This document shows positions 34,636 to 42,362 of a stretch of 64,000 bases of DNA, piece after piece. Position 1 is the stretch's first letter. Every line of letters begins with the position of its first letter. The position numbers and the translations under genes were made by a program. Source of the DNA: an uncultured Bacteriovoracaceae bacterium (GTDB lineage: Bacteria; Bdellovibrionota; Bacteriovoracia; Bacteriovoracales; Bacteriovoracaceae); assembly GCA_937931205.1 (NCBI GenBank), contig CALHBF010000018.1:124001-188000 (forward strand), read 5' to 3'. The notes beneath the pieces are model-generated. The model saw only the letters and a list, made by a program, of their open reading frames with translations. It made no database searches and was not told the origin of the DNA.

Positions 34636-35280
34636 ATGGAATTTTTCATCGACACTGGTGATCTTAACGAAATCAAAACTGCATACTCTTGGGGTTTTGT
34701 TGATGGTGTAACAACTAACCCAAGCCTTGTTGCTAAAACAGGCAAAAATCAAAAAGAACTGATTAAAGAAATTTCTCAGATCGTTGATGGCCCTATTTCT
34801 GCTGAAGTGATTGCTCTTGATGCTAAAGGGATGATTGCAGAAGGTGAAGACCTAGCAACAATTCACAAGAACGTAGTGATCAAACTTCCTATGACCAAAG
34901 ATGGAATGATCGCTTGTAAGCACTTTTCTGGAAAGGGAATTAAAACAAACGTAACTCTTGTTTTCTCTGCTAACCAGGCCCTTCTTGCTGCTAAAAATGG
35001 TGCTACATACGTTTCTCCATTCGTTGGCCGTCTTGATGATGTTGGACAAACTGGTATGGACTTAATTGGTGAGATTCGTCAGATTTTTAACAACTACGGA
35101 TTTGAAACAAAAATTCTTGCGGCTTCTCTACGTCATTCTCAACACATAAAAGAATGTGCCATGGTAGGTGCAGATACAGCAACGATTCCCTTCAAAGTGA
35201 TTGAAGGTCTGTTTAATCACCCACTTACGAAGTCTGGCCTTGATCAATTCATGGCAGATCACGCAAAATCTCAAAAATAA
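34636..35280 (+). CDS. fsa: Fructose-6-phosphate aldolase / transaldolase, TalC-FSA type
   Basis: A 214-residue class I aldolase, the size of FSA/TalC. It begins [14 protein letters not shown] with the family DT and TNPS (27-30) motifs. The Schiff-base Lys is in VVIKLPMT (Lys83). KTNVTLVFS and the SPFVGRLDD segment are also conserved. It catalyses reversible aldol cleavage or transfer in sugar-phosphate metabolism: either transaldolase in the pentose phosphate pathway or FSA-type cleavage of fructose-6-phosphate. The two cannot be separated from the sequence alone. AAGGAG precedes the ATG. A hairpin lies between it and the next gene. Confidence 0.93.
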   Translation: MEFFIDTGDLNEIKTAYSWGFVDGVTTNPSLVAKTGKNQKELIKEISQIVDGPISAEVIALDAKGMIAEGEDLATIHKNVVIKLPMTKDGMIACKHFSGKGIKTNVTLVFSANQALLAAKNGATYVSPFVGRLDDVGQTGMDLIGEIRQIFNNYGFETKILAASLRHSQHIKECAMVGADTATIPFKVIEGLFNHPLTKSGLDQFMADHAKSQK

Positions 35281-35295
35281 GTAAAAAGAGATAAA

Positions 35296-35337
35296 AACCC
35301 TTCCTCATTGAGCCGATAGGTCCAATAAGGAAGGGTT
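35296..35337 (+). promoter_or_regulatory. Hairpin with the ribosome site of the next gene in its 3' arm
   Basis: Arms of 15 bases (35296-35310 and 35323-35337) pair with one mismatch around a 12-base loop. The right arm contains AGGAAGGG, the ribosome-binding site, 5 bases before the ATG at 35341. No U-run follows on the plus strand. If folded it would hide the start of the metalloprotease gene, so it may be a translation switch. It may also end the fsa transcript. Confidence 0.5.
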
Positions 35338-35340
35338 CTC

Positions 35341-36171
35341 ATGAAGTCCATTTTCACCTGTTGTCTTTTGTTGTTTGTTACCGCTTGTTTTAAAGTGGAC
35401 GAAAAAATTTCTGATTCTCATATTTCAGCTCCAACATCCTATCTCTGGAAGGCCAATTTCCCACAAGTAATGTACCTGGCCGATGGATATGATGACCCTG
35501 TATGTGGTACGACCAGATACCATTACGATTTCTGTGAAGAGGCCGATCCTCAATCCTTAGTAACGTCCACCATGGCCTCTAAATGGAATGAAGTTTTTCC
35601 CCAGACCAGCTTTCTGGCCATAAGAGATACTTCGCTGCCATCAGGCTTTAAAAGAACTTACAGCTCTATTAAAGAGATCAATAATGATGGATATAACGGT
35701 CTCTACACGCTAGACCAAGACCAATGGAAAAAATCAAACCTTGGGGATAGTATTTTAGGAGCGGCCATTCTTTTAGGAAGAACTAATGAATTTGGCCAGT
35801 ACATCATTCATGAAGGCGACATCCTTATCAATGATGCTCAGGCCATCAGATTCAACCTAGGAACAATTCTCTTACACGAACTTGGTCACTTTATTGGCCT
35901 TCAACATATGGTGACTGATGATAAATTAGATACAGTCATGTACCCAAGCATCGGTACTCTTGATATCAAACAAAAACCTACAGATATTGATAAACGAACT
36001 CTTGCAAAACTTTATCAGTTGAGTGGATCAACCTCTCAAAATTCTCGTCGCAGAGAAGTTGCAGATGGCCGTGGAAGTGAAATTAGAATTATTTTTGAAT
36101 TAGGTGCCGACAAAACCTGCCGACACCTGATTGACGGGGAACTTGTTCATTCCCACACGATAGATTTATAA
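35341..36171 (+). CDS. Matrixin-like zinc metalloprotease lipoprotein
   Basis: A 276-residue lipoprotein; the signal ends in VTAC (Cys16). The metzincin signature HELGHFIGLQH (179-189) gives the three zinc His and the catalytic Glu, and a Met-turn lies at VMYPS (Met200), as in M10/M57-type matrixins. The propeptide/catalytic core is shorter than in mammalian forms. It probably cleaves proteins outside the inner membrane. Translation could be controlled by the upstream hairpin. The 3' end overlaps the convergent M1-like protease gene by 6 bases. A degradative role in predation or nutrient release is inference. Confidence 0.88.
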   Translation: MKSIFTCCLLLFVTACFKVDEKISDSHISAPTSYLWKANFPQVMYLADGYDDPVCGTTRYHYDFCEEADPQSLVTSTMASKWNEVFPQTSFLAIRDTSLPSGFKRTYSSIKEINNDGYNGLYTLDQDQWKKSNLGDSILGAAILLGRTNEFGQYIIHEGDILINDAQAIRFNLGTILLHELGHFIGLQHMVTDDKLDTVMYPSIGTLDIKQKPTDIDKRTLAKLYQLSGSTSQNSRRREVADGRGSEIRIIFELGADKTCRHLIDGELVHSHTIDL

Positions 36172-37566
36172 CATTTCAATTAAACGTTTTTCAGAGATCG
36201 GAGCGTGAATAGGGTTTACGCTCTCCCCTTCTTTGAAGCGGCCACGACGCTGATTAGGAATCACATCGTGAGTGTGCATGATGTACTGTTTGAATTCACC
36301 AGAGAATGATTTCCCATAAAAAGCTTCCATCTTCGCCATGAACTCTTCTGTGAAAAGAGGTTTGAACTTATCATTGGCAAGAAGATCAGCAAGGAATGGC
36401 TTAATATCACCTAGTTTATAATTCATATGCCCGATAAAGCGGCTACCGTAATCGTAAGCATTCACGTTGGTCCAACGAGTGTAATAAGACTGGTTCCCCA
36501 TTCTTGTCTGGAAATCCAGAACAGGGAAGTTCGGGTAACCTCTATCACGCCAAGTTGCAATGGCCTCATCAATCCAACCAGCATTACCATTGGCAGGCAT
36601 TACCCCACGGCCAAAGAATGAGTGAATAAGCTCATGTCCTAGAGCACCAATGCTCGTTACTGCAGCACCAGCATACTCCATTCCACCGCCACCATTCGGG
36701 CTTTGAGCATAGATCACAAGATTAGGATGAGGGTATTTACCATAATCATTTTCAAGCTCGTTAATGATACGTGTTGTAGCAGTTTTAAACTGGGCCAGCT
36801 CTGCATCAGCGTTGGCAGAATTAAGAGTGTAAACAGTTGTAGGGATTTTGTTACCAAACTTAGAGTTGATATCAAAATTAAGAGTCTTCACACCAGCTGT
36901 CGGAGTGATGTGGAAATAAATAGAAGATGAAGTAAAGTAGTTCGGGAACTCGATCTCATAAACATTGGGAGAGATTTCTTTTTGAGTTCCGTTAGTGAAA
37001 ATTGAATGAGGAACTTTTGCTCCCACCAGATTCACAATAAACTTCATCTTGATTCTATCAAACTCAAAGTTTGTTGGCAGGTATCTTTCAAGAAGACCAC
37101 GGTTATCAATATCAGAATTCCAGAAAGCAGAACGAACTCCGCCGCCGCCGAACTGAGCAGGCACACCGCCACCGCCATAGTTCTTAGATCCAAGTGGAAC
37201 TTCAACAGTTAGCTTATGATCTCCAACTGCCACTTGCTCACTTGGAATTCTCATTTGAGTTTCGCCCTGAGGAGCTTTTACTTCCATTTCACGAACTGCT
37301 TTTCCGTTAAGAGCAATGCTTGTTGGACGTACCATCGAATCAAAAACTGGGTATCCAGCTTCTGTAGCAGTAAAATTCATATCGGCCAGAGCATGAGCTC
37401 GACCACGATTAATGTCGTAAGTGATTTGATAGGTAACTTCTTTGTAATTTACAAAGACAATCTTTTTACCAGAAGCCGTGAATGACTTCGGCTTATGGGC
37501 CTCATCATGAGAATTTGCCATAGCTAGACCTGAAGCAAGTAGCATACAACCTAGTAGTATTTTCAT
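36166..37566 (-). CDS. Exported M1-like (gluzincin) metallopeptidase
   Basis: A 466-residue protein with a signal peptide (cleavage near AMANS, residue about 18). Residues about 30-240 are beta-rich, like the N-terminal domain of M1 aminopeptidases. A GGMEYAG loop (294-300) corresponds to the M1 exopeptidase GxMEN motif, here with Tyr for Asn. Zinc ligands are HELIH (311-315) and a downstream Glu in WIDEA (Glu334). A Gly-rich loop (about 131-143) is unusual. Likely an extracytoplasmic aminopeptidase-like enzyme, but the changed exopeptidase loop makes substrate choice uncertain. GGAGGTC precedes the ATG. Confidence 0.85.
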   Translation of the reverse strand: MKILLGCMLLASGLAMANSHDEAHKPKSFTASGKKIVFVNYKEVTYQITYDINRGRAHALADMNFTATEAGYPVFDSMVRPTSIALNGKAVREMEVKAPQGETQMRIPSEQVAVGDHKLTVEVPLGSKNYGGGGVPAQFGGGGVRSAFWNSDIDNRGLLERYLPTNFEFDRIKMKFIVNLVGAKVPHSIFTNGTQKEISPNVYEIEFPNYFTSSSIYFHITPTAGVKTLNFDINSKFGNKIPTTVYTLNSANADAELAQFKTATTRIINELENDYGKYPHPNLVIYAQSPNGGGGMEYAGAAVTSIGALGHELIHSFFGRGVMPANGNAGWIDEAIATWRDRGYPNFPVLDFQTRMGNQSYYTRWTNVNAYDYGSRFIGHMNYKLGDIKPFLADLLANDKFKPLFTEEFMAKMEAFYGKSFSGEFKQYIMHTHDVIPNQRRGRFKEGESVNPIHAPISEKRLIEML

Positions 37567-37659
37567 AGTAGACCTCCAAAAATTCGGGCCATCTAAACAT
37601 GAATCCGGGTCAAATGCTACTTGTGTGATCCTAAAGAAAGGGGAAATTGTAAAAAAGAA

Positions 37660-37679
37660 AGGGCCCCGATAGGGGCCCT
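37660..37679 (-). terminator. Terminator of the topoisomerase operon
   Basis: An 8-bp GC-rich stem (AGGGCCCC / GGGGCCCT) with a 4-base loop, followed on the minus strand by TTTCTTTTTT, 7 bases after the stop at 37686. Strong intrinsic terminator. Confidence 0.92.
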
Positions 37680-37685
37680 GTGTAA

Positions 37686-39116
37686 TTATTGCCTTGTGCG
37701 AGAAGGGGCCTTTGTTTGTTTTGTTTGGGCCTTCTTCTTATCTTTTTCCTTATCATCCATAATGGCGGCCAGTTTTTTACTGACTTCAGTAAGCTCTTCA
37801 ACCAGCTTGTCTTTAATAAGCTGAGGAGATTTAAGGATCTTTTTAAACTCGTTTAATGATTTAGTATCTTCTTTAATTAACAGAAGACGCTTCTCTACTT
37901 CTTCCTTCGTCATGCGATAGATCGCCATGTCAGCAAGGTATTCAGCATAGATAAACTTCTGCTTAACAAGGTAATCAACATAATCTTTACGGTTCGCTTT
38001 CTTTTCAGCAATGGCGTAATGCTTCTCTTTAATGAAGCGAATAATCTCGTTATTCTTATCCAGACGCTCTTGGTATTCCTGAATTAATAATTCATAGCGA
38101 CGCTTTGTTACAGCAATTCGCTGAGTCGTGAAGACTTCAAGAATTTCCTCGGCCGTATGGAAAACTTTTACACCTTTCTCAGTGATAAGTGTGTAGTTTG
38201 GAACAATAGAAGAACTTACTCCCATTGTTTGCACAACTTCTTTGAGAGTCGGGTTTTGCCCTCTTTTGAAGATAAGCTCAATATTGATAGTGTTATCAAC
38301 AGATGAGTCGATATAGTCCTTAATAAAGTCATTATCCATGAACTTATTTAAGTGACGATAGATCTTAGAAGAGTCATACCCTTTCGGCACTTCAGTAATA
38401 AAGATTTTATCACCGACTTGCTTGAACTCCATACGAGTAATGATTCTTCCTTTCTCATCAACCTCAACTTCACCTGAGTAATATCTGAAATAAGGCTTAA
38501 TCTTTTTGATCTTACCAGTCTCAACAAACGAGATCATCGACTTAGCAATATCTGCATGATTAAAACTTGGAATCACAGATGAGAAACCTGTTCCAATTCC
38601 TTCTGCCCCGTTAAGAAGCATGATCGGAAGTTTTGGAAGAAGACCTACTGGCTCCATTACTTTTTCATCATAGTTAGGAACCATCTGCACTTGGTTCATA
38701 TCATCAAAGAGAAGAAGTTCTGCAACTTTACCAAGTTTAGCTTCGATGTAACGGGCAGCAGCTGCCTGAGTTTCCATTCTCTCTCCAAAATACCCTTTCT
38801 TATCAATAAGTGGATAGTTATTAGAGAAAGCATAGTCCTGAGCAAGGTTAACAATGGACTGCTCAACTGAAGCAGGGCCATGAGGGTGAAGTGTTAAAAC
38901 AAGTCCTGTAAGAGAACTCACTTTTACTAACCCTTTATTTGAATTCTTCCAAAGAGTGAAAAGAATACGGCGCTGAGAAGGCTTAAGGCCATCTTGCAGA
39001 TAAGGAATCGCTCGATCCATCAGAGTATAAATCTGATATGTTCTATATTCCTCTTTCACTAAATCGTGTAGAGGAATGGCCGCCATCGAGTGGAGTGATT
39101 GATTTTCTTTAGTCAT
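37686..39116 (-). CDS. Type IIA topoisomerase A subunit, short form without C-terminal domain
   Basis: A 476-residue breakage-reunion subunit. The catalytic pair is Arg122-Tyr123 (AARYIEAKL); Tyr forms the DNA link. The surrounding motifs are notable: SIVNLAQDYAFSNN (87-100) and LLNGAEGIGTGFSS (167-180) resemble eukaryotic and T4-type topoisomerase II (which has INGAEGIGTGWS), not the NGSSGIAVGM of GyrA/ParC. The beta-pinwheel C-terminal domain of GyrA/ParC is missing; the protein ends in a helical, Lys-rich tail, with a length like T4 gp52 (about 440). It pairs with the upstream B gene (1-base overlap, TAATG) to form the active A2B2 enzyme. It may be an extra decatenase beside gyrase. Whether standard parC exists elsewhere is unknown. 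Confidence 0.85.
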   Translation of the reverse strand: MTKENQSLHSMAAIPLHDLVKEEYRTYQIYTLMDRAIPYLQDGLKPSQRRILFTLWKNSNKGLVKVSSLTGLVLTLHPHGPASVEQSIVNLAQDYAFSNNYPLIDKKGYFGERMETQAAAARYIEAKLGKVAELLLFDDMNQVQMVPNYDEKVMEPVGLLPKLPIMLLNGAEGIGTGFSSVIPSFNHADIAKSMISFVETGKIKKIKPYFRYYSGEVEVDEKGRIITRMEFKQVGDKIFITEVPKGYDSSKIYRHLNKFMDNDFIKDYIDSSVDNTINIELIFKRGQNPTLKEVVQTMGVSSSIVPNYTLITEKGVKVFHTAEEILEVFTTQRIAVTKRRYELLIQEYQERLDKNNEIIRFIKEKHYAIAEKKANRKDYVDYLVKQKFIYAEYLADMAIYRMTKEEVEKRLLLIKEDTKSLNEFKKILKSPQLIKDKLVEELTEVSKKLAAIMDDKEKDKKKAQTKQTKAPSRTRQ

Positions 39117-41137
39117 TACGCCCTTGCCTCTTTTGCTTTATTCTTCTTATTTCCAGCAATGATGTTGTCCAGATCAACTTCCACATCCTCTGAATCAATC
39201 AGAAGATCTTTACGAAGTTGAGACTCTTTACCAAAACAAGTTTCAAGCATTGCTTTTGAAGCTTTAAGATCCTTCACCGAAATTTTAGTAAAATCACGAC
39301 GAGAAAGAACATGTTTAAAGGCTTCCTGGCTCATCTCACCAAGTCCCTTGTTTCTCATAATCTCGCGAATCTTAACATCTTTTCTGTTCTTTAATTTTTC
39401 AAGCTCATCATTTGATTCACAATAAACAGTTCCTTTATCTGTGATCACCTCAAAGAGAGGAGCTTTAGCAATCTGGATCATGCCCATATCAAACATTTCA
39501 GGCCAGAAAGTGAAGAAGAAGTTTGTTAATAGTGTGTTGATGTGACCACCGTCCACATCGGAATCCGCTAAGAATACAATCTTAGAAAATCTCAATTCTT
39601 TTGGATCAGCTTTTTGACCGATAGCAAGTCCTACTGAACTCATGATGTCAGCAAACTCTTGGTTCTCGATCACTTCTTTAATAGAGGCCTGACTTACGTT
39701 CATTGGTTTACCCTTAAGAGCAATACCACCCTGATACAATTTATCGCGGGCCGAACGAAGACCACCGATCGCTGAATCTCCCTCACAAATGAAGAGCATA
39801 CATTTTGAACGGTCACGGCGCTCGTTAGCATCAAGAAGCTTCTCAATGCGAACTTTTTTAGATTTTTTTGCGAGCTTTGAAGCATCTTTAAGATCACTGG
39901 CGCGTTGACGAGACTTCGCTCTCTCCATGATCAAATCAAGAAGCTCTTTATTCTTTCTCATGAATTTTTCAACACCATCATTCATGAAGCCTTCAATGGC
40001 CTTCTCTAAATGAGTGTCACGTACAAGCTTTCTCTTCGTCTGAGATTCAAAACGCGGATTAGGCATAACAACGCCGATAATCATCGTCATCCCTGCAAGA
40101 ATATCGTTATCAACAAGTGTTAACTTATCCTTTTTAGCAGTTCTCTCAAGTTTCTCTTTAATCGCATTGATATAAAGACGCTTAATACGGTCATGGTGGA
40201 ATCCACCATCGTATGTCGGAGTTGAGTTTACGAAAGAAATAATTCTTTCTTTCTCATCTGAGTTTTTATCAAATGTCATAGAAACGTGAAGATCAATTTT
40301 ACCTTTCACTTTCTTATTCTTAACGTTCATCGCCTCAAAAATATACTCGCTCTCTCCAAGTAATTGAGCTGATTGAGCATCAATTCTTTGTGCGAGTTCA
40401 AAGAGACCTTTCTTATAGAGATACTTCTCATCATTAAAATAAAAAGTTAGCCCTGGATTGTTATAAGCAAGATCGATGATACGCTTTCTTAAAAGCTCGC
40501 GATCAACGACTTGTGACTTATAAACTTCCTTGGCCAGAGTTAGTTCAATTTTAACTCCAGAAGGACCTTTGAACGGCTTCTCTTTACCTTTTTTAATCTG
40601 AAGAGCACCATCGATGAACTCATAAGTCTGCTCTTTCTTCGAGTTGTAATGGCGAACAGTAGCGCGATAAAGATCACTTGTTAAACAAGTGGCACTCGCC
40701 CCTAGTCCATTCTGACCAAGAGTACGGTACAAGAAGCCTTTTTCATCAACTTCTTCATCTTTAAACTTTGAACCTGTTCTAAACTCTGTATAGACGTCTT
40801 TGATTTTATTTAATGGAAAACCAATTCCGTTATCAGTAACAGTAACCAGTTTATCATCATCAGATAACGTCACACGAATTTCAGTAACGTGTCCGCGATA
40901 GAATTCATCAATACTGTTATCGAGAATCTCTTCAATGGCCTTAGATTTCGCCTGATGAAAATTAACTTTTTTAAAATCAATAGTGTCCCCAGTATAGAGG
41001 TAAGTATCGAGCTCCTCGATATCATTACTTCCGAAAACCAGTGTCACACGGTTTCGACAATGCCAGCGCTGGTCTTTGCTCTCAATAAGAGCTTCCTTGA
41101 CCTTTGCGCCACGGCGCTTCACTTCTTCAATGGCCAT
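39116..41137 (-). CDS. Type IIA topoisomerase B subunit (ATPase/TOPRIM)
   Basis: A 673-residue ATPase subunit. The GHKL ATP site shows EILDNSIDEF (Asn74), DNGIG (102-106) and GQNGLG (141-146). The transducer covers about 220-390. The TOPRIM motifs are CEGDSA (451-456, catalytic Glu452) and DSDVDGGHI (525-533). The toprim signature AGKPMN-like LKGKPMNVSQ differs from the LRGKxLNV of ParE/GyrB and resembles phage and eukaryotic enzymes. It closes the ATP-driven gate of a topoisomerase that passes one duplex through another. It overlaps the A subunit by 1 base, with translational coupling. The upstream 78 bases to the divergent START-like gene hold the promoter; no specific site is seen. Confidence 0.88.
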   Translation of the reverse strand: MAIEEVKRRGAKVKEALIESKDQRWHCRNRVTLVFGSNDIEELDTYLYTGDTIDFKKVNFHQAKSKAIEEILDNSIDEFYRGHVTEIRVTLSDDDKLVTVTDNGIGFPLNKIKDVYTEFRTGSKFKDEEVDEKGFLYRTLGQNGLGASATCLTSDLYRATVRHYNSKKEQTYEFIDGALQIKKGKEKPFKGPSGVKIELTLAKEVYKSQVVDRELLRKRIIDLAYNNPGLTFYFNDEKYLYKKGLFELAQRIDAQSAQLLGESEYIFEAMNVKNKKVKGKIDLHVSMTFDKNSDEKERIISFVNSTPTYDGGFHHDRIKRLYINAIKEKLERTAKKDKLTLVDNDILAGMTMIIGVVMPNPRFESQTKRKLVRDTHLEKAIEGFMNDGVEKFMRKNKELLDLIMERAKSRQRASDLKDASKLAKKSKKVRIEKLLDANERRDRSKCMLFICEGDSAIGGLRSARDKLYQGGIALKGKPMNVSQASIKEVIENQEFADIMSSVGLAIGQKADPKELRFSKIVFLADSDVDGGHINTLLTNFFFTFWPEMFDMGMIQIAKAPLFEVITDKGTVYCESNDELEKLKNRKDVKIREIMRNKGLGEMSQEAFKHVLSRRDFTKISVKDLKASKAMLETCFGKESQLRKDLLIDSEDVEVDLDNIIAGNKKNKAKEARA

Positions 41138-41215
41138 GGTCGTCGCTCCTTTAATGTTGCTTGCAAGAAAATCAATAGGATAAGATTAAGATTATCTAGA
41201 ACACTAGGTCAATAA

Positions 41216-41845
41216 ATGAGATCATACTTTTTTTATCTTATCTGCATCTTTTCCCTTACTTCATCTGCAAATTCATGGAGTTCCCCTCCTTTTGCCCCTC
41301 TCACCGAAGGCAACAAACAAAAAATATCCAGTGACAGAAAACTGACAGATGGCCAAATCAAGGACCTTTGGGAAGGTGATGTGCTCTCTCAAGTAAGCGT
41401 GAAAACCGAAAAAGAAACTCAAAAACTGGATCTCTGGGTCTCAGGTCTGCATCCGCAAAACTGCAAAAAGGCTTTGAGAAAAATTTCTCACTACGAGGGT
41501 TACCCTGAATTCCTAACCTTCATCAAAAAATCAGAATATGAGGAAGCCACTAAGCGCTGGCGCTTAAAACTCGATCACGCCCTGATGCCATTTCCGATGT
41601 ATCTGGACTTCAAAATGGAGCGCGTGACAAAGGAAGGAAGTTTTCCTTTTACCTTTGAGAAAGGATTCCTTTCAGGATTAGTAGGACAAGTGAAAACGCA
41701 AGAGATAGAGAAAAGATGTCAACTCACCCTTACCTCGCAATGGCAGGGTGTTAAAACAAAAATTCCTGATATTGTCTTCTCAACCTTTGTGCAGACACTC
41801 TCGGAAATGGGCCTGAAACACCTAATACGCTCAAGTATGCTTTAA
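41216..41845 (+). CDS. Exported START/SRPBCC-like protein
   Basis: A 209-residue protein with a signal peptide (hydrophobic about 4-16, cleavage near ANSW). The C-terminal 140 residues have the look of a helix-grip (SRPBCC/START) domain: strands with YEEATKRWRLKLDHALMPFPM, FSLGLVGQVK-type turns, and a long C-terminal helix (VFSTFVQTLSEMGLKHL). Exported members of this superfamily bind hydrophobic ligands. The match is by shape, not by a signature, so function is only suggested. It is divergent from the topoisomerase operon. Confidence 0.5.
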   Translation: MRSYFFYLICIFSLTSSANSWSSPPFAPLTEGNKQKISSDRKLTDGQIKDLWEGDVLSQVSVKTEKETQKLDLWVSGLHPQNCKKALRKISHYEGYPEFLTFIKKSEYEEATKRWRLKLDHALMPFPMYLDFKMERVTKEGSFPFTFEKGFLSGLVGQVKTQEIEKRCQLTLTSQWQGVKTKIPDIVFSTFVQTLSEMGLKHLIRSSML

Positions 41846-41850
41846 TTTCT

Positions 41851-41878
41851 TTGCAATTCCTTAAGATTTCTCTATTAT
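41851..41878 (+). promoter_or_regulatory. Sigma-70-like promoter for the GNAT gene, leaderless start
   Basis: TTGCAA (41851-41856) and TATTAT (41873-41878) with a 16-base spacer match the -35 and -10 elements (4/6 and 5/6). A start site about 7 bases after the -10 falls on or next to the GTG at 41886, and no ribosome site precedes the GTG. A leaderless transcript is likely. Confidence 0.5.
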
Positions 41879-41885
41879 CGCCAAC

Positions 41886-42326
41886 GTGCAAGTATTAAGA
41901 ATTAAAGCTATCGATACACATCCGATCCGTCACAAGATCCTTAGACCTCATGGAACCATTGAGGATTGTCGCTTTCGCGGTGATGACGATGAGCTGACAT
42001 TTCATTTAGGTGCCTTCGTCGACAATAAGCTCGTGAGTGTCGCCTCGTTCTATTTCGAAAGAAATGAAATCTTCACTGAACACCCTTACCAATTCAAATT
42101 AAGAGGCATGGCAACTCTACCGGAGTACCAGCGCCTGGGATTGAGCCAGGCACTTCTACGGACGGCATTCCCCGTCATTAAACAAAATCAATGTACTCTT
42201 CTGTGGTGTAATGCCAGAGTCTCAGCAATGGGATTTTATACAAAAGTTGGTTTCAAACCAACGGGTGAACCTTTCGATGTTCCTCAGATCGGAAAACATA
42301 TCTTGATGTCTATAACAATTGATTAG
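41886..42326 (+). CDS. GNAT-family acetyltransferase
   Basis: A 146-residue N-acetyltransferase. The acetyl-CoA binding stretch is FKLRGMATLPEYQRLGLSQALL (about 74-95), with R/Q-x-x-G-x-G/A-type turn RLGLSQ, and the C-terminal NARVSAMGFYTKVGF motif (about 114-129) is typical. Substrate unknown. The GTG start appears leaderless behind a good promoter. It lies 37 bases before argS, but argS has its own ribosome site, so co-transcription is possible. Confidence 0.82.
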   Translation: MQVLRIKAIDTHPIRHKILRPHGTIEDCRFRGDDDELTFHLGAFVDNKLVSVASFYFERNEIFTEHPYQFKLRGMATLPEYQRLGLSQALLRTAFPVIKQNQCTLLWCNARVSAMGFYTKVGFKPTGEPFDVPQIGKHILMSITID

Positions 42327-42362
42327 ATAATTTTTGTATTTGGATTCAACAAGGAAATATTT

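Noticed and set aside
37686..41137. Topoisomerase pair considered as part of a prophage
   Set aside because: No integrase, capsid, terminase or other phage gene lies around; neighbours are ordinary chromosomal genes.
40889..41215. Plus-strand frame opposite the topoisomerase B gene start
   Set aside because: It mirrors the N-terminal GHKL region and has no start signal.
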